From IMG/VR virus record IMGVR_UViG_3300027833_000098, positions 1 to 40,920 of that record: a DNA stretch of 40,920 bases; one strand, 5' to 3'. Each line of letters begins with the position of its first letter. The first letter of the stretch is position 1. The notes under the pieces were generated by a model. The model worked only from the letters and a program-made list of their open reading frames with translations. It searched no databases and was not told the DNA's origin. The DNA comes from a virus. Below, in pieces: positions 1 through 7,790 of the stretch. A program made the position numbers and the translations under genes.

Positions 1-1
1 T

Positions 2-1264
2 TTTGCTGACAATGATGGTTTATTTACAGCAAGACATTATCCTAAAGATGGAGATCTTATACAAGTTAATATTAGGTCACAGGGTGATGAAACTACATAT
101 AAGCCAATAAGAATAGATTTTTCAGTGGTTGACTGTCAGCCTGCCGGTGGAGGTGGCGGAGAATCAGCTAGCAAATATTTAATTACAGGTAGAATGTTTG
201 TTCCAAAATTATTTACAGAATCTGTTCAATACGAAGAAGAAGTTACAAGCTTTGATGCCTTATTAAATATTGCTGAATCAATGCAATTAGGTTATGCATC
301 AAATGTTGAACAAACAGCAGATGTAATGAATTGGACAAATCCGAATGACACGACAGAAACATGGATACAAGATATTGTTGCAAATAGCTATTTAAGTGAT
401 GAATCATTTTTTACAAGTTATATTGATCCTTATTATTATTTGACAATGGTTGATGTTAATAAATTATTTAGCCAAGAAGGTGCAATAGAGGCTAGTGAAA
501 CTTTTGCGCAGAATGCATTGGACACTGTTGGGGAAAGCGGTGCTGAAACAGGTGAAGCAACACCAATGCCATATATGTTAAGTAATATGACTCAATTCCA
601 AGGTGGGTCTGGGTATATTTCTAAATATGAAATGGTTAATAAGAGTGGTGAAATTAGTAGAGAAAATGGTTATAAGAGATATACGCAGTATTGGGATTTG
701 GAGGCTAAGGAATGGATTAGCGAATTTGTAGATCCTATAACCAATGATACTGAAGGAATGGTTCCAGCAACTAAAGGTAGGCTTGTGAACGGTGAAGTAG
801 AAGGCCCAAGAAACGACCAAGTTAAATATAAATACTTAGGTACACAAGGAGATAATGTTCATCCTGAATTTCAATATAGCAATGTATTAAATTATCAGAA
901 TATGACTGAGATTAAAAAGATGGGAATGATTATAGAATTAGATACTGTAAATCCTGCAATTACAAGATATAGTAGAATATATTGCCAGATAGTGGAATAT
1001 GCAGCAGGTGTACAGGAAACTATATTAAAACCTGCCGCTGATTTAGATGGTGTTGAACAAGAAGAAGGTGCAGGGGCATTACAGGAAAGAACCGGTGAAG
1101 ATGGTGAAAATGATGCGTCAACATCTGGAAATCAAAATGGGGTTAAAAATGAATTCTTAACAGGATTTTATGTTGTGGATGGCGTAGAGTATTTATATTC
1201 AGCTCCAGGTCCTTTAAGAATGAAATTACATCTGTTAAGACGCGAGTATGTTCCAACGACCTAA
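2..1264 (+). CDS. Baseplate hub protein, gp27/gpD-like (5' end outside window)
   Basis: The frame is open from base 2 with no stop, so the gene begins before the window; the GTG at 125 is not a credible start. About 420 residues are visible; T4 gp27 has 391. The segment KLFTESVQYEEEVTSFDALL, followed by a Trp/Asn-rich stretch (DVMNWTNPND) and DPYYYLTMVDVNKLF, resembles the hub domain of gp27 and late-control-D proteins, which form the ring that joins tail tube to spike. A Gly-rich linker (PAGGGGGES) lies about 45 residues into the visible part. The neighbours agree: a tube-like protein and a gp5-like spike follow. The family call rests on pattern and context, not on an alignment. Confidence 0.6.
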   Translation, partial: FADNDGLFTARHYPKDGDLIQVNIRSQGDETTYKPIRIDFSVVDCQPAGGGGGESASKYLITGRMFVPKLFTESVQYEEEVTSFDALLNIAESMQLGYASNVEQTADVMNWTNPNDTTETWIQDIVANSYLSDESFFTSYIDPYYYLTMVDVNKLFSQEGAIEASETFAQNALDTVGESGAETGEATPMPYMLSNMTQFQGGSGYISKYEMVNKSGEISRENGYKRYTQYWDLEAKEWISEFVDPITNDTEGMVPATKGRLVNGEVEGPRNDQVKYKYLGTQGDNVHPEFQYSNVLNYQNMTEIKKMGMIIELDTVNPAITRYSRIYCQIVEYAAGVQETILKPAADLDGVEQEEGAGALQERTGEDGENDASTSGNQNGVKNEFLTGFYVVDGVEYLYSAPGPLRMKLHLLRREYVPTT

Positions 1265-1291
1265 TAAATATAAAAACAATACAAAAGTATC

Positions 1292-2698
1292 ATGAATGGA
1301 AATAATAATAATGCCAATGAGCTAGGAAATCCTTTTACAGCAGCAGGTGTTAGTGGATCTTCTTTAAATAGTGGATCATTTCCAACCGCGTATGATTTTG
1401 CAAAGAAATTTGTAAATCCTAAGAGTGCTAACGGGAGTGGTAATAATGGAGTTACTTCATTAGATGATCCTACATATTTAGGGTATAGTTTAATGTTTGA
1501 TATTACATCACCGTTATTTAATGGTGCTATTGCAGGTAATCCTGCTATTGAGACAGGTGGCTCTGGTGGTAATTACCCACAAGATTCTGAATCTGCTATT
1601 TCATATCTTCTGCAGATAGGTGAAGCAAACCGAGTAGAATATTTAAAGGCATTTATACAGGGGTTATTAGAAATACAAAACACAAGACCGTATTACTTTC
1701 AAACTATAGCTGGTTTATTAGAGGCTTGGGAAAAATCTACTAAGTTTGAAGAAGATCCTTTTACAGGAAGTGAAGGAGAAGAAGGTATTACTATAGGATG
1801 CCTAGAGGCCATAGATTTAAAAATAACTGCATTGTTTAATTTATATAGAATGGCCGTGTATGATGTACGATATAAAAGATTTGTTTTACCTAAAAATCTA
1901 ATGAGGTTTGATGTTTATGTAAGTGTACATGAAATAAGAAAATTCAAAACAACAGTAAGAGGAGTTGAGGCAGCTGCTAACACAGCAGAAACTAATTCTG
2001 CTACAGTTGTAAATGAAAATACTTCTCAGCTTAGATTTAAATTTACTCAATGTATATTTAATGCTGGTGCAAGTGGTAAAGTTTTTGAAGGTGTTACTAA
2101 TACTGGTGGTACTGTAGCAACAACTGAAATGAAATGGACTTATGGCCAGCTTGAAATGCTATCTCAATATTCTGGCTTTAATACATCACTTGAAGAAGAT
2201 AAGAAGCAAACTATAAGCTCACCAGATATGATAGGTAAACAGAAAAACTTCTTTAAAGATAAGCTTGATGGCGTCGTGGACCAAGCCAAAGGGATTGGTG
2301 AGTCTGCATTAGCTAATCTTAAAGCAGCACCAGGTAATTTATTAGCAGCAGCACAGGCAAGAATAGGTGGTATAATTGATGGAGCAGTTTTAGGAAATGT
2401 ATTTGGTTTACAAAATCAAATATTAGGTGCATTAACAAATCCAGGTATACTTAATGCTGCAGTAGGTGCAGCCTTACAGGGAAGCGGTTTAGGTGGAGCT
2501 AATGCTGGAAGTATAGCAGCTAGCTTAGGCGATGGTGCATTTGATCCAGCCGTAGCAATCGGGAGTTCATTAAATGGTTCTACATCGGTCTTTGATCCAT
2601 CAACAAATACTGCAGGTGGTTTAAATTCTGCTAATGCATTTGGACCATCAGGACCACCAGCAAATAACACTTTACAATCTTCAAATATATTTAACTAA
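1292..2698 (+). CDS. Tail/baseplate structural protein, possibly tube-initiator type (gp48/gp54-like)
   Basis: 468 residues. The N-terminal 60 are Asn/Ser/Gly-rich. Residues about 120-320 hold the folded core, with PKNLMRFDVYVSVHEIRKF, LRFKFTQCIFNAG and MKWTYGQLEML, which reads like the beta-rich tail-tube fold. From about residue 330 the chain becomes Ala/Gly-rich and hydrophobic (NLLAAAQARIGGIIDGAVLG and similar), which would suit a segment buried in the tube lumen or hub. It lies between the hub and spike genes and its TAA shares an A with the next ATG, so the three are co-translated. A role joining baseplate to tube is inferred; another hub-associated structural role is equally possible. 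Confidence 0.4.
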   Translation: MNGNNNNANELGNPFTAAGVSGSSLNSGSFPTAYDFAKKFVNPKSANGSGNNGVTSLDDPTYLGYSLMFDITSPLFNGAIAGNPAIETGGSGGNYPQDSESAISYLLQIGEANRVEYLKAFIQGLLEIQNTRPYYFQTIAGLLEAWEKSTKFEEDPFTGSEGEEGITIGCLEAIDLKITALFNLYRMAVYDVRYKRFVLPKNLMRFDVYVSVHEIRKFKTTVRGVEAAANTAETNSATVVNENTSQLRFKFTQCIFNAGASGKVFEGVTNTGGTVATTEMKWTYGQLEMLSQYSGFNTSLEEDKKQTISSPDMIGKQKNFFKDKLDGVVDQAKGIGESALANLKAAPGNLLAAAQARIGGIIDGAVLGNVFGLQNQILGALTNPGILNAAVGAALQGSGLGGANAGSIAASLGDGAFDPAVAIGSSLNGSTSVFDPSTNTAGGLNSANAFGPSGPPANNTLQSSNIFN

Positions 2699-3612
2699 TG
2701 GGAAAAGTAAATCCAGACAATTTTAATGCAGATGATTTAAGAACTACTCAGTGGGTAGGTATAGTAGAAGATACTGCAGATGATATCTTTGAAGGAAGAT
2801 GTAAGATAAGAGTATATGGAAAGATGGATGACAGGGTTGATCCTGAAGATCCTGCAAGTGCATACAAGATTCCTACTGCAACTTTACCGTGGTCTAGGCC
2901 TCATCAATTAATGTATGGAGGGAGCGCAACAGGTAGTGGTAAATTTGAAATTCCAAAATTAGGATCTATTGTTAGAGTTACATTTGATAATGGAAACTTT
3001 TATCAGCCAGTTTATCATGAAAACATTTATCCTTCAGATGAAACAAAAGGAGAGATAGAAGCAGCGTACCAAAATTCGCATGTATTAATATATGATACAG
3101 CATTTGGTTTAACTGGTGAGTTGCAGGATGGCGTTTCTGAGGTTACAAATGAAAGGGAAGGTGAGCATGTTAAAATTTTCTTTACTGAAGAAAAAGGAAT
3201 AATGATGGACTATACAACAACTGAAGGACCAACTACAATTAATGTAAAGCCTGATAACTCGGTTCATATAATTAATGCTAATGGAGATTCTATGGTAATG
3301 CTTAACGATGGAAATATAACATTTACCCATTCTGCTCAGTTTACAATTAATAGTGGAGCTGATACAGTAATTAATGCTACAACAGATACACTTATTAATT
3401 GTGTTAATGCGGTAGTAACTGCAACAGGTGAAACTCATATTAATTCACCAAGAATTAAATTAGGTGAAGCGGCTGCTGAGGCTGTTATTAAAGGTGATAC
3501 ATTTGCAGGTATATTTGATTCACATTATCATATTGGTAATTTAGGTGCTCCTACTAGCCCTCCTAACAAAGTTACCGCACCTGCACTAAGTGCCAAGAAT
3601 ACAACTGACTAA
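2698..3612 (+). CDS. gp5-like baseplate spike protein (OB-fold plus beta-helix), no lysozyme domain
   Basis: 304 residues. Residues about 15-110 form a gp5/VgrG-type OB-fold (TQWVGIVEDTADD, GRCKIRVYGKMDD, IPKLGSIVRVTFDNGNFYQP). Residues about 170-255 carry short repeated beta strands (TINVKPDNSVHI, TFTHSAQFTINSG, DTVINATTDTLI) like the spike helix. The C-terminus (GDTFAGIFDSHYHIGNLG) resembles the tip region of spike proteins. T4 gp5 is 575 residues because a lysozyme domain lies between OB-fold and helix; there is no room for one here. The start ATG overlaps the preceding stop by one base. It acts as the cell-puncturing trimer under the hub. Confidence 0.75.
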   Translation: MGKVNPDNFNADDLRTTQWVGIVEDTADDIFEGRCKIRVYGKMDDRVDPEDPASAYKIPTATLPWSRPHQLMYGGSATGSGKFEIPKLGSIVRVTFDNGNFYQPVYHENIYPSDETKGEIEAAYQNSHVLIYDTAFGLTGELQDGVSEVTNEREGEHVKIFFTEEKGIMMDYTTTEGPTTINVKPDNSVHIINANGDSMVMLNDGNITFTHSAQFTINSGADTVINATTDTLINCVNAVVTATGETHINSPRIKLGEAAAEAVIKGDTFAGIFDSHYHIGNLGAPTSPPNKVTAPALSAKNTTD

Positions 3613-3619
3613 TATATAA
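3611..3619 (+). promoter_or_regulatory. Candidate phage late promoter element AATATATAA
   Basis: Exact copy of a 9-base element found in several intergenic gaps of the window. It lies 24 bases before the start of the small Ala/Gly-rich gene. It resembles the T4 late promoter core TATAAATA in composition and position; promoter function is inferred. Confidence 0.45.
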
Positions 3620-3642
3620 ACTATAAATTAAAATAATAAACG

Positions 3643-3921
3643 ATGCCTTTAATACAACCCGTAATTACCGCCGCTATGGATGCTGCCTTTGTCGCAGGAA
3701 TGGAAGCAATGGCTTCATATTCAACTGGTGCGGAGGGAACTCAACAAAATGATAAAGGTACTGTGATTGCCGCAGGTGCAGCCGCGTTTGCCGCTATTGC
3801 TGGGCCGGCAATTACTACATATATTCAATCAGCAACGGTAGTCCCTGGAATTCCAGTTGCAACTGCAGGTTCACCTTCAGCTCAAGCCGGTGCAACTACT
3901 GGACCAGGAGTTATTCTATAA
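3643..3921 (+). CDS. Small Ala/Gly-rich protein after the spike gene
   Basis: 92 residues, rich in Ala, Gly and Thr, with a hydrophobic middle (TVIAAGAAAFAAIAGPAITT) and a Pro/Gly tail (GIPVATAGSPSAQAGATTGP). I do not recognise a characterised family. T4-like phages often have a small spike-tip protein (PAAR, gp5.4) just after gp5, but the PAAR metal-binding His/Cys residues are absent, so I do not call it PAAR. It has its own promoter-like element 24 bases before the start (3611-3619). It is probably a virion component near the spike. Confidence 0.5.
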   Translation: MPLIQPVITAAMDAAFVAGMEAMASYSTGAEGTQQNDKGTVIAAGAAAFAAIAGPAITTYIQSATVVPGIPVATAGSPSAQAGATTGPGVIL

Positions 3922-3971
3922 TCTTAAACTATTACATTTTTAAAAGTATAATAATTAAATCTAAACCGAGT

Positions 3972-3980
3972 AATATATAA
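3972..3980 (+). promoter_or_regulatory. Candidate phage late promoter element AATATATAA
   Basis: Exact copy of the repeated element, preceded by T, 29 bases before the start codon of the S1-domain gene, in the 87-base gap after 3921. It suggests that the S1-domain gene can be transcribed independently of the spike genes. Confidence 0.45.
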
Positions 3981-4008
3981 TCTATAATAACACTCTTAAT
4001 AAAAAATA

Positions 4009-5151
4009 ATGAAAGAACAAGAAATCACAATCCAATTAAGTGATGATCCATTTGACACTAAAGTAGTAAAAGTACAAGTTCCGCATGGTACAAAATTAAT
4101 GAGCAATGAATCATATGCAGCTGATGCATTATCTATGTATGGTCTTACTGATGCTACTCTTACAAAAACCCAATTAACAGAAGATCGCATTGCATATACT
4201 ACAAGAGGTCAGATTACTTTTATATCAGATGATAAATCAAGAGCTCTTATTGATATTGGATCTAAGCATACTGCGTACTGCGCATTAGCCAAAGAACCTG
4301 ATTATATTGTTGAGCAATTAGAAGTAGGTATTGAGATTGATGTAAAAATTAAAACCAATACTAAAACCAATGATGTGATTGCTTCAATTAGTGATGCAAT
4401 TATGGAGGTTAAGTTAAAAGAAATGAAAGATGCGATTGGAAACAAAACAATTGGATTTAATGCAATAGTGAAGGAGTTAATACATGGTGGGTATTGGGTA
4501 GACGTTGCAGGAATTAAATGCTTTATGCCAGGATCTTTAGGTGGCTTAAATAAATTACATGATTTTAATTCATTAGTCGGTAAAGAAATAATTGTAATGC
4601 CAATTATATTTTCAAAAGAAAAAGACACGATTGTAGTATCACACAGAGAATATTTAAGAACTATGATTCCTACTACTATTGACAATTTAGAAAATACTAT
4701 AAAAGAATCTAGAACCGGGTTTGTTACAGGAACTACTAAGTTTGGTATATTTGCACAATTTGATGAATGTTTAACTGGTTTAATACCTAAGGTTGAATTA
4801 ACCGAGGATACTCAAAGAGAATTGGAAAAAGGTAGTATAAAGCCAGGGGATCCTATTCAATTTTGGACCAAGGAAATTATATCAGATAAGAAAATCATAT
4901 TAAGCCAATTAGGACCTAAGATTGATCTATGGGATGGTATAGATGAAAAATATAAACCTATGATGATTACTGAAGGTAAAGTTACAAAAGTTACTTCATA
5001 CGGTGCCTTTGTCGAATTAGAAAAAGGAATCAGTGGCCTAATCCATAAATCTAAACTTAAAGAAGCAAATCTAACCAAGGGTGATATTATTAATATTAAG
5101 ATCGGTAGTGTAAATGTTAGTGATAGAAAGATTACTATGAACATGGCATAA
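4009..5151 (+). CDS. Ribosomal protein S1-like RNA-binding protein (four S1 domains)
   Basis: 380 residues, built of four consecutive S1/OB RNA-binding repeats at about 60-130, 145-215, 231-300 and 322-380. The clearest signatures are GFVTGTTKFGIFAQFDECLTGLIP (shortened: G-F-V-x-G...G-I-F-A-x-F...G-L-I-P) in the third and GKVTKVTSYGAFVELEKG...GLIHKSKL in the fourth. Cellular bS1 usually has six repeats in Gram-negatives. S1 proteins bind A/U-rich mRNA leaders and help place them on the 30S subunit. A phage copy could favour phage mRNA, bind phage RNA, or join a replicase-type complex. It is flanked by spike and amidoligase genes and has its own promoter-like element. Family assignment is firm; role is inferred. 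Confidence 0.85.
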   Translation: MKEQEITIQLSDDPFDTKVVKVQVPHGTKLMSNESYAADALSMYGLTDATLTKTQLTEDRIAYTTRGQITFISDDKSRALIDIGSKHTAYCALAKEPDYIVEQLEVGIEIDVKIKTNTKTNDVIASISDAIMEVKLKEMKDAIGNKTIGFNAIVKELIHGGYWVDVAGIKCFMPGSLGGLNKLHDFNSLVGKEIIVMPIIFSKEKDTIVVSHREYLRTMIPTTIDNLENTIKESRTGFVTGTTKFGIFAQFDECLTGLIPKVELTEDTQRELEKGSIKPGDPIQFWTKEIISDKKIILSQLGPKIDLWDGIDEKYKPMMITEGKVTKVTSYGAFVELEKGISGLIHKSKLKEANLTKGDIINIKIGSVNVSDRKITMNMA

Positions 5152-5157
5152 CAGCAA

Positions 5158-5187
5158 TCCTGGTTTGAATATATAAACAAATCAGGA
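5158..5187 (+). promoter_or_regulatory. Inverted repeat enclosing an AATATATAA element before the amidoligase gene
   Basis: TCCTGGTTTG (5158-5167) pairs with CAAATCAGGA (5178-5187): nine Watson-Crick pairs and one G-U in RNA, with a 10-base loop. The loop contains AATATATAA (5168-5176), the candidate late promoter. The right arm ends 5 bases before the ATG at 5193 and contains AGGA, one of the few Shine-Dalgarno-like strings in the window. It may be a regulatory hairpin, or an operator around the promoter. Confidence 0.45.
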
Positions 5188-5192
5188 ACTAC

Positions 5193-6485
5193 ATGTACAC
5201 TAACGAACAGCTAAATGCAATATATGGATCCAAGATTGGAATTGAATTTGAATTCTTTGCCAATGAAGGAATGGATGAGGTTAAACGAAGCCTATCACAA
5301 GCTCTTAATAAACAAATAAGAGTAGAAGAAAAGGCCCATAGTGAATTCACGCCTAGCGATGAAATATTTAAATTAGAACCAGATAATTCTGGAGGCTCCG
5401 GTATGATCGAATTGGTAACTGGGCCAATGCCGTTTGTTGAATCAAAACTTATTATAGCAAAAACTCTAAAGTGGATCCGTGAAAATGGGTCCACTAACGA
5501 GCGATGTAGTATTCATATTAATGTTGCTTTTGATGGTAAAAAATTAGGAGCAGGTACTAATGTATCATCTTTAGACATAGGTAAATTTGTACTTAACTTT
5601 AATGAAGAAGCTGTATATGAAGCCTTTCCAAATAGGAGAGATTCGGTTTATGCTAAATCTATAAAGTTTATTGTACCTCTTAGTGGTATGACTCAGCCAT
5701 CACCTGAAAAAAGGCTATGGAAAAACTATATGTTTGTTACTGAAAAATATTATGGTGTAAACTTTTCTAAATTACCAAAGAATTATATTGAGTTTAGATA
5801 CTTAGGTGGTAAGGATTATGAAAAGAAGTACAACACTATATTAAACATGACAGAACATTTTGTCTTATCTCTTTATGAAAGTTTAGTTGATCCTGTATAT
5901 AATGAACATGATTTAAAAATATTAGATTCATTATTAGAAAAACACAAGAGTGTAATTGAATCTTATAAAACTTATTCTGCATTCAAAACAAATTATCCTA
6001 AGATTAAGTTAATGGTTGATTTAAATACTTATGACCAGATAGTAGAAACATTTTATCCTAAAATGAGAGAAAAGATATTTGAGTTATTAACAAAGGCAGG
6101 TTTAAGTGAAGGTTTAATTAATTACGATGCTGACACTGGTAAAATGCAACTTAAAAATGCTGAACTAATGAAATGTTTTGAGATAAGTGGAATTGATATT
6201 GTTGATTGTAAAATACAAGGTAATATTATAGACTGTGATATATTTAGTACTGAATTGATTAACTCATCAATGTTTGAATGTAATCTATTTGGCGCTACTG
6301 ATGCTATCGATTCTAAGATAGAGGATTCCTATGTAAGCAGACATGTAGCTGTCAAAGATTCATATGTCTTTGGTCCACGTGGTGTATTCAGTGGAGATAT
6401 GGAAGGTGGCATATTTAGAAAAGGTAGAGCTACTGAATTTGCAAAATTTGAAAATACCGAAATTATAGAAATAGAAAAAATATAA
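5193..6485 (+). CDS. Amidoligase-like enzyme (COOH-NH2 ligase fold) with beta-helical C-terminus
   Basis: 430 residues. The N-terminal half shows the amidoligase pattern: GIEFEF at 16-21, LEPD...MIELVTGP at 61-78, CSIHINV at 105-111 (matching the family's H-x-H/N motif) and YIEFRYLGG at 198-206. These enzymes, related to glutamate-cysteine ligase and glutamine synthetase, use ATP to join a carboxyl to an amine, often on peptides. Residues about 325-425 are a run of short strands with repeated C/I/D patterns (DIVDCKIQGNIIDCDIFSTE), like a beta-helix or pentapeptide-type tail. The substrate is unknown; a phage protein, cell-wall peptide or host protein are all possible. It lies 41 bases after the S1 gene and 6 before a structural gene. 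Confidence 0.65.
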   Translation: MYTNEQLNAIYGSKIGIEFEFFANEGMDEVKRSLSQALNKQIRVEEKAHSEFTPSDEIFKLEPDNSGGSGMIELVTGPMPFVESKLIIAKTLKWIRENGSTNERCSIHINVAFDGKKLGAGTNVSSLDIGKFVLNFNEEAVYEAFPNRRDSVYAKSIKFIVPLSGMTQPSPEKRLWKNYMFVTEKYYGVNFSKLPKNYIEFRYLGGKDYEKKYNTILNMTEHFVLSLYESLVDPVYNEHDLKILDSLLEKHKSVIESYKTYSAFKTNYPKIKLMVDLNTYDQIVETFYPKMREKIFELLTKAGLSEGLINYDADTGKMQLKNAELMKCFEISGIDIVDCKIQGNIIDCDIFSTELINSSMFECNLFGATDAIDSKIEDSYVSRHVAVKDSYVFGPRGVFSGDMEGGIFRKGRATEFAKFENTEIIEIEKI

Positions 6486-6491
6486 ATTAAG

Positions 6492-7355
6492 ATGGCTAAT
6501 CCAAATACTTATTGTAATGATCCAGAAGAAGCTGCATGTTTAGATGCGCTAATAAAAGAAATTAATGACGACTTAACTATCGCATGCCAATTACCTTTTA
6601 CCGTTCCTAAAAAAGAATTAGCTCATATTATACAAAGAGCAAAAGGTTACTTTTACAAAATATATGAAGATAGTGTAGAGCAGATGTATATTGCTTTACC
6701 AGCAGGTGCTCTTTCTAAACCCGAGTTTAAACAAGGTGTACCTTATGGTAGTGGTGCCAATCGTGAAGTTATAACTAATAAAGATAACATTAATAATCCA
6801 AGAGGTGTTGTAAAAATGCCATCAAGAGTATATTCAGTTAATGCAGTATTTGAGATAGGTGGCTTTAGTGGTGAAGATGGTGGTTTTGGTAGTAACAGTT
6901 TTAATGCAGATGATGTTGATTTTTCAATTGATAAGTTTATCTATGATGATGTCTATGGTGCAGGATTAGGAAGCGAAAATTTAATGTATTATGTTGTTAA
7001 CTCATTATTTATGGATAATGCAAGACAAGTTCTTTTACCACAAATATCATATACTTATAATAGATTAACTAAGAAATTTAGATTTCAAGGTGAATTACCA
7101 AAGCAAGCTGTTATATTTGAAATATTTTCAACAATTCCTGATTGTGCATTATTCCAAGATGAAGCTTTTATTAGATACTGTATTGGTCAAGCTAAAATAC
7201 AATTGGCTAGAATCCTAGGAACATTTTCTTTTAACCTTCCAGGTAACATTACAATTAATTATGATCTAATTTCAAGTGAAGGTAGGGAAGAAGTAGATAG
7301 AGTAGTTGAGGAGATTAAGAATGATGAAGGTGTTGATTACTTTTTCACTGGGTAA
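6492..7355 (+). CDS. Virion structural protein, family not recognised
   Basis: 287 residues, no membrane segment or signal peptide. An N-terminal acidic helix region (EEAACLDALIKEINDD) is followed by a mixed alpha/beta body with FKQGVPYGSGANREV and RQVLLPQISYTYNRLTKKF. The C-terminus has a distinctive helix and turn (CIGQAKIQLARILGTFSFNL, then PGNITINYDLISSEGREEVD). Its position directly before the gp25-like and gp6-like wedge genes suggests a baseplate or neck component. Connector proteins of the head-tail joint are the main alternative. The start follows the amidoligase stop by only six bases, so the two are probably co-transcribed. Confidence 0.5.
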   Translation: MANPNTYCNDPEEAACLDALIKEINDDLTIACQLPFTVPKKELAHIIQRAKGYFYKIYEDSVEQMYIALPAGALSKPEFKQGVPYGSGANREVITNKDNINNPRGVVKMPSRVYSVNAVFEIGGFSGEDGGFGSNSFNADDVDFSIDKFIYDDVYGAGLGSENLMYYVVNSLFMDNARQVLLPQISYTYNRLTKKFRFQGELPKQAVIFEIFSTIPDCALFQDEAFIRYCIGQAKIQLARILGTFSFNLPGNITINYDLISSEGREEVDRVVEEIKNDEGVDYFFTG

Positions 7356-7386
7356 TTATAATATAAAAGCTATTAAATAAAAAGAG

Positions 7387-7395
7387 AATATATAA
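7387..7395 (+). promoter_or_regulatory. Candidate phage late promoter element AATATATAA
   Basis: Exact copy of the repeated element in the 59-base gap before the gp25-like gene, 20 bases before its ATG. It would start the wedge-protein operon. Confidence 0.45.
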
Positions 7396-7414
7396 TAAAA
7401 ATTAGTGTTTTATA

Positions 7415-7777
7415 ATGATAAGAGATATTTATAGCCGAAGTATAGATGCGCCTAAATATAATGATCAAACATTGGAAGTAAGCGATACATTATCTCAGTT
7501 AATTATAAAGATAGAGAATTGTTTATTTACTAGGAAAGGTGATGTTCTAGGTTCACCGGGTATTGGTGCCAATTTAAATGATTTAATATTTTCATTAGTA
7601 TTAAATGAAAACACGATACAAAACAATATTAATGGACAAATCGCTGCATACTGTTTACCTAACACAGGAGGTTTTACCGTAGATTGTAAAGTAAGTTTTT
7701 TTTCGACAGATGAAAGAGACGGCGCGTTTATTGATATATTTGTAAATGAACAAAGAGTTATAGGGGCTCTTTTTTAA
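7415..7777 (+). CDS. 25: Baseplate wedge protein, gp25-like
   Basis: 120 residues, close to T4 gp25 (132). The family pattern is visible: a conserved hydrophobic helix (DTLSQLIIKIENCLFTRKG), then the core loop GDVLGSPGIGANLNDLIFSL, then paired strands ending in a short C-terminal tail. gp25 clamps the core bundle of gp6 and gp7 in the wedge and helps start sheath assembly. The gp6-like gene follows after 13 bases, as in many contractile tails, which strongly supports the call. Confidence 0.85.
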   Translation: MIRDIYSRSIDAPKYNDQTLEVSDTLSQLIIKIENCLFTRKGDVLGSPGIGANLNDLIFSLVLNENTIQNNINGQIAAYCLPNTGGFTVDCKVSFFSTDERDGAFIDIFVNEQRVIGALF

Positions 7778-7790
7778 AAAAGAAAATTGA

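Noticed and set aside
125-127. GTG as start codon of the first gene
   Set aside because: The frame is open upstream to the window edge and the upstream residues read as normal protein, so the gene is cut by the window.
3109-3438. Minus-strand ORF of 109 residues inside the gp5-like gene
   Set aside because: Low-complexity Cys/Ile/Ser-rich translation opposite a well-supported gene; a shadow. The other minus-strand ORFs (for example 4302-4685, 30608-30976, 37620-37961) were rejected for the same reason.
3643-3921. PAAR-type spike tip
   Set aside because: Position fits, but the sequence has no His or Cys to bind the metal and is Ala-rich throughout.
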